Assembly (NCBI GenBank): GCA_950097015.1
Contig: CATNEN010000028.1
Span: 558,001-622,000 of the forward strand
Source: Macrostomum hystrix
Taxonomy: Eukaryota; Platyhelminthes; Macrostomidae
Length of the DNA stretch: 64,000 nucleotides
Direction of reading: 5' to 3'
How positions within the stretch are numbered: position 1 is the first letter of the stretch; the number at the start of each line of letters is the position of its first letter. The translations under genes were made by a program, and so were the position numbers. This document shows, piece after piece, positions 56,140 through 64,000 of this stretch. The notes beneath the pieces are model-generated. The model had not been told where the DNA came from and ran no database searches. It was given only the letters and a program-made list of their open reading frames with translations.

Positions 56140-56245
56140 AAATCAGGATTCGAACCAAGGCAAGTCCAGACGCGTTTCGCTCTTATTGGAGCTCATCAGT
56201 AGAGTCTAGCCTAGCGCTCTAGCCATTAGGCTATAGGCGCTTGTT
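56140..56245 (-). mobile_element. tRNA-like SINE carrying a hammerhead ribozyme
   Basis: On the minus strand an A-box-like TAGCCTAATGGCTAGAGC (56233-56216) and a B-box-like GGTTCGAATCC (56157-56147) flank a complete hammerhead core. The order (Pol III head, ribozyme between the boxes) resembles the Sm-alpha class of schistosome SINEs. Similar GA-rich DNA on both sides may mark an insertion into a simple repeat. Element ends were not resolved. Confidence 0.65.
56161..56206 (-). ncRNA. Hammerhead ribozyme, short stem III
   Basis: Minus strand, 5' to 3': stem I strand GACTCTA, conserved CTGATGA (56199-56193), perfect 4-bp stem II GCTC/GAGC with loop CAATAA (56192-56179), GAAA (56178-56175), a minimal stem III CGCG, then GTC with predicted cleavage after 56169 and the second stem I strand TGGACTTG. 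The first four stem I pairs form, then one C-C mismatch. Every core nucleotide of the consensus is present. The very short stem III is typical of metazoan retroelement hammerheads, which often cleave best as dimers. Confidence 0.75.
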
Positions 56246-56364
56246 CAAATCCAGCCTTCAATCTCAACATATCGTAATCGATTCGGCAGCGCCCCGCAAC
56301 TCAATCCATACTCACTCAACTCCGTGGCACTGACTCGGTCGTACGAGACGCCGGTGCTGGCCTG

Positions 56365-56575
56365 AGAAAGAGGGAGAGAGGGAGAGAGAGAGTGGGAGAG
56401 AGGAGAGAGGACACTGCCCAAAAACGAGTGAGAGTGAGAGAGAAAGGGAGAGAGGGAGAGAGAACGAGAGAGAACGAGACAAAACGAGAGAGAACGAGAC
56501 AAAACGAGAGAGAACGAGACAGAACAGGAGAGAACGAGAGAGAACGAGAGAGAACAAGAGAAAACGAGAGAGGTA
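56365..56575 (+). repeat. GA-rich simple repeat, second tract
   Basis: GGGAGAGAGAGAGTGGGAGA and AACGAGAGAGAACGAGACAA type sequence, matching the tract at 55975-56075. Confidence 0.85.
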
Positions 56576-57357
56576 AATGAATAAACGAGAACACTCTAAG
56601 GTCTGTGCAGAACCCAAAATAAACAAATAACCAGTGAAGTCGCAGCCATCAGCTGTCATTTCACGTAAAAAATGCGGATCTAAATTGTCGAGCAGCTTCT
56701 GGTGCTATAGTTGATCTCCTTACACACAACACTGCGCCTCTATTTGACATAATGAAAAACGCCAGAAATAGCAATCAGTAACAGCAAACTACGAGCTAGT
56801 TCGTGACAAAGTGCGGGTGTAATACTTATTCGGTTCAAATATTTGAATAGAATAGTTCTAAACTAGATATCAACAAAGGACAAACAGCGAGACTGAAATT
56901 GTTTTAATGGAGCCTAAACAGATACAATTAAACTACAATCAAAGTGTAACAAAGTTAAAAGCGAATGGCATTTAAAAACCGGATCTAGAAACTAAAAATA
57001 GATTTTACATGTAGATAGACACTGTAGATGTTTGGTCCTCTGGGATCGTTTGAATTGATTCAAGTGAAAGGAGAGACGAATAAGAACTGCTTGAATAAAG
57101 ACAGATTCTGGTCGAGTTAAACGTGTCGCAAATTAAATGAAATTAAGAATACTTAAGCGAAATAAACAAAATACAAAAAGGCGTCTCTACAGGATTCTAA
57201 GAGACTATTCTTCAACACGATGCAACTATCATAGCTAAAGGAAAGACAAACAACTGCAAGCAAATAAGAATGAATGAAAAAGACTGAATAGCGAAAGTTA
57301 ATCAAAGTGCAAATTTACTATTTAGTGAACCGGAGCAGCACACAAACACACAAGCAG

Positions 57358-58437
57358 CTAGTTAAGTCTTCCCCAGCCATCAGAGGCCGTATCAAATATG
57401 TAGTTCTCGCCAAAATTATTATCCCAGAATGTCTGGCCGCTGGTGCAATAGGAGATACAGAATGCAACGCGGGCTGAACTGCCAGCAGCGGCCAGCTCTG
57501 ATACCGTCAGACAGAAGCTGAACTGGTCCGTCACGCCGTTACTTGAGTCAGGAACGTACGCTGCTGCAATGTCCACGCTGGTACGCCAATTGTCGAATGT
57601 GACTTTCAGTGTAACGCACTTTTCAAAGGCCATATTGGCTACGCGAATGTAGCCGCGAATTTCTCGGCTAGCCGGCGCGTAGGACGCCGTCTCCAACACA
57701 ACCTTCTGGGCCATGACTCGGGCGTTGAAGCCTGCTGCATGACCCGGCTGGGAGAATGTTGGTCGCAGGACAATGGCCTGCCGCCGCTGCTGAGCATCGC
57801 CGCCCAGAGCTGCAGTGCTTGCTGGCTCGTCGCTATCCTCACTGCCTGTCTGGTCGCCTAGCTCCAAGTCTCTCGTGGCCTGCGGCGGAATTTCCGGCGG
57901 ACTCTCGGGATCCAGGACGTGCTTCACGTTGGCCAGATCTAGGCCGAACGCGTCAGCGAATCTAACGGCCTTTTTAACCAACGTCGGTGTGCCTGGCGGA
58001 GTCTTCTTCGACTTCAGTGATGAAGATCGCTTGTTCAGTGGGCGCACACTCAGCAGGATTTCATCCTGGCCATTGCTGGCCTCTGTAGGAATGGCACCTT
58101 CGGTCACTGCGGCGACTGTTCGCCCGACAGCCCGCTCGTGTGCCTCGAAGAAGTTCGCCGGGCCGTGTCGAGCCCCGCTCAGCTCAGCTAGAGCCAGGGA
58201 CAGGCTATCGACGCTGCCGCGGCTGGCTGATGAATGGTCATGGCCGGCGACTTCCTCCAGTGACGGCGGGTCGAGCATGACCACTGTGAGCGGAGACGAC
58301 GGACCTCTGCGGCGTCGATCTCTTGGACTGTGCGGCTGCTGCTGTGGAAGCAGTTGTTGATGTTGCTGTTGTTGCTGCTGCTGCTGCTTTTTCTTAGCCA
58401 CGACATTATTGCCGCCGTTCTCTGATGGGCCAGACAT
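57358..58437 (-). CDS. Protein phosphatase 1 regulatory subunit 3-like (glycogen-targeting, CBM21)
   Basis: Intronless, 359 residues starting at the ATG at 58437 (an upstream TTG is not used). The N-terminus is Gln-rich (17-33) and Pro/Ser-rich. The RVxF-type PP1 docking motif lies in KKAVRFADAFGLDL (about 155-168), the normal context in PPP1R3 proteins. The CBM21 carbohydrate-binding domain covers about 230-350: VVLETASYAP, GYIRVANMAFEKCVTLKVTF, DNWRTSVDIAAAYV, FSFCLTV and FWDNNFGENYIF, the last being the conserved glycogen-binding WDNN.G.NY block. The protein is expected to bring PP1 to glycogen and so activate glycogen synthase. Domain order and length match vertebrate PPP1R3B/C/D, which are also mostly intronless. 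The exact paralogue cannot be assigned. Confidence 0.92.
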   Translation of the reverse strand: MSGPSENGGNNVVAKKKQQQQQQQQHQQLLPQQQPHSPRDRRRRGPSSPLTVVMLDPPSLEEVAGHDHSSASRGSVDSLSLALAELSGARHGPANFFEAHERAVGRTVAAVTEGAIPTEASNGQDEILLSVRPLNKRSSSLKSKKTPPGTPTLVKKAVRFADAFGLDLANVKHVLDPESPPEIPPQATRDLELGDQTGSEDSDEPASTAALGGDAQQRRQAIVLRPTFSQPGHAAGFNARVMAQKVVLETASYAPASREIRGYIRVANMAFEKCVTLKVTFDNWRTSVDIAAAYVPDSSNGVTDQFSFCLTVSELAAAGSSARVAFCISYCTSGQTFWDNNFGENYIFDTASDGWGRLN

Positions 58438-58867
58438 GACCAATTCAGGCCGTCACCACTCTCTTAACTTATCACTTTCTATAGATTTTTAGAGGCTCCT
58501 TTATTAACTTTTTAGCTGCAGTACCGGCCTAACCCAGATCGGGCATGCCGCTTCCTTGAATCCAGGATCTGAAAGCATTCCAATAAAAATTAAATTTTTT
58601 TTGAACTCTTCAATTTAGACTTTTAAGTCACTCTGGATGAATCATTATAAGCCATAGACATATTATTAGAGAATTTTAGTATCTACCTATGAAAATGATA
58701 AACAGTACCAATCTTTCAATAGTAGCTATTTTAATCATTTTGGCCATAGACTAGAGAAATCTACTGAAATACATTCTACAAGAGGGCTCAGGTTAAGATT
58801 TATTGAAAGACATGATTTTAACTCCAAAACTTGCCAACCATTCAAGAGTGTTGCTACGACTATGCTA
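58438..58867. other. Upstream flank of the PPP1R3-like gene
   Basis: Probable 5' UTR and promoter region on the minus strand; no motif could be assigned with confidence. Confidence 0.4.
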
Positions 58868-59055
58868 GCCAAGATTCCATCTACGATTCCATCTACGATT
58901 CCATCTACGATTCCATCTACGATTCCATCTACGATTCCATCTACGATTCCATCTACGATTCCATCTACGATTCCATCTACGATTCCATCTACGATTCCAT
59001 CTACGATTCCATCTACGATTCCATCTACGATTCCATCTACGATTCCATCTACGAT
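58868..59055 (+). repeat. 12-bp satellite GATTCCATCTAC, about 15 perfect copies
   Basis: A perfect run of GATTCCATCTAC joined directly to the 24-bp array that follows. It shows no visible substitution, indicating very recent expansion. Confidence 0.96.
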
Positions 59056-59350
59056 TCCAGCTGCAATTCTAGATAGGATTCCAGTTGCGATTCTAGATAC
59101 GATTCCAGTTGCGATTCTAGATACTATTCCAGCTGCGATTCTAGATACGATTCCAGCTGCGATTCTAGATACGATACCAGCTGCGATTCTAGATACTATT
59201 CCAGCTGCGATTCTAGATACTATTCCAGCTGCGATTCTAGATACTATTCCAGCTGCGATTCTAGATACTATTCCAGCTGCGATTCTAGATACTATTCCAG
59301 CTGCGATTCTAGATGCAATACCAGCTGCGATTCTAGATACTATTCCAGAA
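59056..59350 (+). repeat. 24-bp array GATTCTAGATACTATTCCAG type, about 12 copies
   Basis: Units GCGATTCTAGATACTATTCC plus AGCT, each made of two related 12-mers. Same family as 32728-32930 and 52168-53250. Confidence 0.95.
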
Positions 59351-60554
59351 AAATAAATAATTTCCACTCACAAATCGCAAGTAGTTTCAGCTGACACCGA
59401 TTCAGATTTTTTCTCTTCAGAAAATCTGTTTTTTTCTAAATGTGTGAGTTAAAGATAAATGGCAACTTCAGTAGTCTTAATCTAACATGTGACCAGGAAA
59501 GCTGTTAAAAGAGAATGATGAAATGGCATTATTCAACTGTGTTCTAATTGTATAATATTTTGCCGGTCCGCGGTCCGTAGTTATTGTGTATAGAGAATCA
59601 AAGGAGAGAAGGAATTGCTGCCGTCTGCTGCCCCTCTCTTACCTGAATTCTATTTTTATATATTTTATTGTTATTCGCGGTCATAGCGAAAAGCATTGGT
59701 TGGCGTAACAAATTGTGTACATTCTGTGCGACTCCCCCCTCCTCTTCTTTGGAAGGAACGAACGAACATTAGGCGTTGGAGAGAGGTCCTTTCACAGCTA
59801 GGCAACTATTTGGAGTGTCCAAGTGGGGCGAGAATATAGCGGAGAGAAAGAGAGAGACAGACAGACGGACAAAATGTTCAGCTAAGAATTTGCGCGATTA
59901 TGGCAGAATTTTTCTCACAATTAAAATTAGTGAATAAGAAGTGTTTGCGCTAAACAAAATCGGGTCTCCTCATGAGTCGCATTCAGTTTAGCATTTGGTT
60001 GAGTGACTGTCCTGTGTAGCTAATCTGCCGCAAACAGGTTTCTTGCTTTTCTGTCTGCTTTAGTTTGTTTTCATTCTGTCCTTTTTTCTACGCCAAACCT
60101 AGAATTTACTTGGCAAGGTGGCAGATAAAGACAAATTTGTTTTGAGTGTCTTAGTCTGGCCTGTAACCCTCAGAGTGAGGTCACAGCTTGCTTGTTGAGC
60201 ACATGAGTTTATGTGCCTTTTACAGTATTGATCTAGGGGCCAAAGAGCAAGATTATGTACGACCTCTTCCTAGTTTGTGTTTGTTGCATTGGTCTTTTGG
60301 CTCTTCTAGAAAATCTTGGAACTGAGGCCCTCTTATCTTAGAACGGAATCCTGGCTGTTGTTAACAACTTCGTTTTGTTCTTAGCTTAAACTAAACAGAC
60401 AAGTGACCGCAATTATTTTTTCAGCCAGAGATTGACAAATTGCAAACGGCGCAACAATTAAGTAAAGAGGTACATGTAGCTAATCAGCTAGAGAAAGACG
60501 ATGACACCTATTCGCAAAATAATCAGAAAGTCGGGAGAGAGAGGCATCTGTAAC
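59351..60554. other. Intergenic, no confident gene
   Basis: Unique DNA. A 45-base stop-free segment at 60425-60469, with a strong polypyrimidine acceptor and a GAG|GTACAT donor, could be a helical exon (PEIDKLQTAQQLSKE), but no gene could be built around it. Confidence 0.4.
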
Positions 60555-61535
60555 CGGATCTCAGAAGCATCTCAGGGTGAGAGAGATAGAGAGAGAATAC
60601 ATCTGCAACCAATCAGAGATCGCTAGATGGGTTAGATAGAGAAACACCTGCAACCAACCAGAGAGTGATAGACGGGTAAGAGAGAGAAACATCTGCAACC
60701 AACCAGAGAGTGATAGACGGGTAAGAGAGAGAAACATCTGCAACCAACCAGAGAGTGATGGACGGGTAAGAGAGAGAAACACCTGCAACCAACCAGAGAG
60801 TGATGGACGGGTAAGAGAGAGAAACATCTGCAACCAACCAGAGAGTGATAGACGGGTAAGAGAGAGAAACACCTGCAACCAACCAGAGAGTGATGGACGG
60901 GTAAGAGAGAGAAACATCTGCAACCAATCAGAGAGTGATAGACGACGGGTAAGAGAGAGAAACATCTGCAACCGATCAGAGAGTGATAGACGGGTAAGAG
61001 AGAGAAACATCTGCAACCGATCAGAGAGTGATAGACGAGTAAGAGAGAGAAACATCTGCAACCAATCAGAGAGTGATAGACGACGGGTAAGAGAGAGAAA
61101 CATCTGCAACCAATCAGAGAGTGATGGACGACGGGTAAGAGAGAGAAACATCTGCAACCAACCAGAGAGTGATGGACGGGTAAGAGAGAGAAACATCTGC
61201 AACCAATCAGAGAGTGATGGACGGGTAAGAGAGAGAAACATCTGCAACCAATCAGAGAGTGATGGACGGGTAAGAGAGAGAAACATCTGCAACCAATCAG
61301 AGAGTGATGGACGGGTAAGAGAGAGAAACATCTGCAACCAATCAGAGAGTGATGGACGGGTAAGAGAGAGAAACATCTGCAACCAATCAGAGAGTGATGG
61401 ACGGGTAAGAGAGAGAAACATCTGCAACCAATCAGAGAGTGATGGACGGGTAAGAGAGAGAAACATCTGCAACCAATCAGAGAGTGATGGACGGGTAAGA
61501 GAGAGAAACATCTGCAACCAACCAGAGAGTGATTG
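60555..61535 (+). repeat. Minisatellite, 45-bp unit, about 20 copies
   Basis: Units built from GAGAGAAACATCTGCAACCA and ATCAGAGAGTGATGGACGGG plus TAA; a few units are 48 bp through an extra GAC. Variants (AACC or ATCA, GATAG or GATGG) are ordered in blocks. The minus strand is open in one frame because 45 is a multiple of three. Confidence 0.95.
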
Positions 61536-64000
61536 AAAGAAGAAGAGTCAGCAGGTAGAAATAAGCTGTGCCCGAATTAGTCTGTCATTTTGTTTACCTT
61601 CCCTTATTTTCCTTCAAAATTTTCTCTTCAACTAGTATGTCATATTTGCAGATGCAAGGCAAAACTAGCAGAAATAAGAAGTCGTTCAGCCGTATGGAGG
61701 AAACTGCGTCAATTGTTCCTAAGACTAAATGCGTTGAAGCAAGCGCAGCAACTCGTAAATTCTGCCAGCATCTAGTTTTATAATAAGCCTAGTCCCATAG
61801 CCCCCAGCCTTCATAAAAAAAGCATATTTTACGGCGAAGAGTCTGCATGGAGCCATATTCTGACCCCACTGACAGTGTGTGTGGATGCTAGCGTAGGCCC
61901 CGATGTACTTTTAAGCAAGGATCTGACGCAGGGCTCCCAATAAGCACGCCTCGTTTTTATAGGTTAGACCGCATTCTGGAATCTAGTGTCCGGCCGAATC
62001 TGCTGATGAAATACGAAATGTACTTTTTGCTGCAGTCCAAAACTTTCGCTCTGTCTCTCTCTCACCCTCTTTTTTCGGTCGTCAAAATACCTCGGAAACT
62101 TTATCGAAGCTGGAATGCACTTCTCTGCCACTGCATTAACCACAAAAGCAACGACCGCAGTCAGCTTTTGGGAAGCTATTGTTGTGTTTATAGGAGCTTA
62201 GCGTCTGATACCTGCTTAAAAGTACATCAGGGCCTTCACTAAATGATGAAAACTGATAGAAAATGAGTTTGCCATTGTTTAGTATTAACAACTAGTTGAT
62301 TTACGTAAACAAACGGGGCTTATCAATAGATAGTGGGCTAAATCTTCTACGAGCTACTTTTAACAGTAGTGAGCGAAAATAATTGCAGAAATTAATTTGT
62401 TAAACAAACTGTGTTTATCCATTTGGGTACCAAATTTGGGTACCAAAATCTTCAACGCGTGTCTGGCGTCTGTACTTTTTCTATCCGCACGAAACTCCCC
62501 GTTTTCATGCTCCACTGACACCGGAGTAGATCCTAGATTTCTGGACGACTTACATGGTATAATGCAGTCATTCAGGCCTTCAGCATTCCACATCCTCAAC
62601 TCCTTGTCATTCCTCTCTCGTTCCACTAAGTCTGCAGTAGCCTCATCGGGTGCCCACCCACCCTCCCGCGGCTTCATTCTCTGTTGACTTACATCGACCA
62701 GGTACTATTGAGGCTTGCTGCTCAGCATGAAACCCCTCAAAGCCTTCAATATTAATTACCGCCTACACACTTTTTCTGTTTATTTTAAGATGAAATTCTT
62801 CATAATTATCTTCTTCATCAACAAAAAAGCGCGCCAACGCAAGCCTCTAGTGAGCGTGTGCTTGTGTACTCAGAACTCAAGCTTCGAGTTGACTTTTCCC
62901 ATGCTAAAAAAATGGCGCTTTTTTCTTATACGAACCGAATTGTCTTCAACAGTGTGTAAACACGTCAGGGGTTAAACCTATCAATCATTTTTATAGGCAA
63001 AATATTGCATGCAGTGTGACATATCTTGAAGTGACGATGGGTTGAAAGCTAGTTTAGCGGACCATATCATGGATAATGATGTTTTTATACAATTATAGTA
63101 AAAAAAAGAATAATTTTGCAGGATGGTCGTGGGCTGTGGCACACCATTGTGTGACGGTAGACCGCAGCCATTGAGGAGGCAATTCTGCTGAATCCTGAGC
63201 ACACAGATACCGTACGCAGGCACACACTCACACAGGTGTGTACATCTGCCCTGACTTTCTCATCGTCAGGCATTGTACACTCTCACTGTGCTTCGGGGGT
63301 TGAACCCTTGGAAATGGAGAAAAGTTAAGCAAACAATGCAATAAAAAAGTTTGATTGCCAAACAATTTATTAAATTCCTTGTCAGATTTTAACGCAATCT
63401 AAAATTCTTCCTCACCTAGTGTACAAGTGCAACAGCTAAAAGATCAGATCCAGAAATCGTCTGGGCAGTAGATAAGACAGTGACTGGGCCCGGACTGGCA
63501 GCTCTGGACAGAAAGTCAATCATTTTTTCTGCTTATTTTTCACCCGAATTCTATCGGTGCTATTGTGCTTTGAAACAGGTGGTCGTAAAATTAAACTAAA
63601 CGAATGTTATTAGATAGTGAGCTCTAGCGACAGCTGTGACAAATGATAAGTAGCACAAGCGACAGCGGACAGGCAGGCAAAGAGAAAAAACGGTCCAAAA
63701 GCAGCGTTGCCAGCAGAGACACGACGGGTGGCGCCCCCTCCTACCAGTGCTGCGCGCCCGTCTGTAAGGAGTGAGACGACCGGAGAGGAAGAGAGAACAG
63801 AGTGTGAGAGAGGCAGAGACACATGCAGACAGCTTGGAGAAGCTAGCACGGGGCAGAGGTATAGTTAGAGCGGGTTGTCGGCTAAGAGAGACTTTACAGA
63901 GGCCCTGCTCCAAGAGCCAACCTCTACGCAGAGGCTGGCTAAAATCCAGAATCCGCAGCCATCGCCAGACAGTGTAAACCAACCGACCTTTCTAAGGCCA
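61536..64000. other. Right end of window, no confident gene
   Basis: Contains an acceptor-like site before 61660 followed by short open frames ending at 61780, and dispersed repeat B copy 2. The final 400 bases are GC-rich without a recognisable domain. Confidence 0.4.
63137..63300 (+). repeat. Dispersed repeat B, copy 2 (copy 1 at 27941-28125)
   Basis: Same orientation and order of conserved blocks as copy 1, with a deletion of about 20 bases near 63175-63185 relative to it. It is followed by GGTTGAACCC, weakly B-box-like. Confidence 0.8.

Larger units (their letters stand above)
54980..57357. other. Intergenic between 3CxxC gene and PPP1R3-like gene (convergent)
   Basis: 3' flanks of two convergent genes. 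It contains GA-rich low-complexity DNA around a SINE-like element with a hammerhead ribozyme. The small ORF at 55555-55749 is hydrophobic but lacks supporting features. Confidence 0.5.

Noticed and set aside
60561-61517. 318-residue minus-strand frame with 15-residue repeats
   Set aside because: It is the 45-bp array; no initiation context or flanking unique domain.
60425-61780. Possible plus-strand exons at 60425-60469 and from 61660
   Set aside because: The exons are too short, the preferred frame of the second does not match the phase of the first, and no upstream exons were recognised.
61998-62022. CTGATGA followed shortly by GAAA on the plus strand
   Set aside because: No stem II can form between the two core elements, so it is not a hammerhead.
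1-64000. CRISPR arrays or prokaryotic operons suggested by the many direct repeats
   Set aside because: The repeats are head-to-tail without spacers, genes are spliced and of animal type, and no cas genes are present.

Overview
The window is animal genomic DNA. Several genes are split by introns with GT..AG borders, the gene families are metazoan (DEG/ENaC channels, a TARP/claudin-like tetraspanner, a PPP1R3 glycogen-targeting subunit), spacing is loose and there is no operon structure. The extreme load of minisatellites, compact mostly intronless genes, and a hammerhead ribozyme inside a tRNA-like SINE (an arrangement known from the schistosome Sm-alpha elements) suggest an invertebrate, plausibly a flatworm or another lophotrochozoan. 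The species cannot be fixed from the sequence alone.

Layout: 1-10 kb holds two intronless DEG/ENaC paralogues on the plus strand (1075-3096 and 6160-8151) and a four-exon minus-strand CAP/GAPR-1-like gene (4345-9772). The second channel lies inside the last intron of the CAP gene. At 11-15.3 kb is a five-exon minus-strand tetraspan gene resembling voltage-gated calcium channel gamma/TARP proteins, with a tandem array in three of its four introns. From 17 to 24 kb the DNA is almost entirely minisatellite, including two arrays of one family in inverted orientation and a non-LTR retrotransposon remnant. At 24.4-27.4 kb is an unrecognised plus-strand gene, at 30.0-32.3 kb an intronless secreted GH3 beta-xylosidase-like enzyme, and at 34.0-35.6 kb a two-exon ankyrin-repeat gene. 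At 37.5-39.5 kb is a seven-exon minus-strand GPCR of the slime-mould cAMP-receptor/GPR157 type. At 44.8-55.0 kb is a four-exon 3CxxC zinc-finger gene whose two large introns consist mostly of arrays. At 57.4-58.4 kb is an intronless PPP1R3-type protein phosphatase 1 glycogen-targeting subunit on the minus strand.

The multi-exon models were built by eye by matching splice signals and reading phases; each listed chain keeps an open frame from first to last exon. The genes do not form an evident pathway. The unifying feature is the repeat landscape: more than twenty tandem arrays with units of 12-54 bp, about a third of them inside introns, several related to each other across loci. Many arrays are open in several frames and would produce spurious repetitive 'proteins'; none of those is annotated here as a gene.
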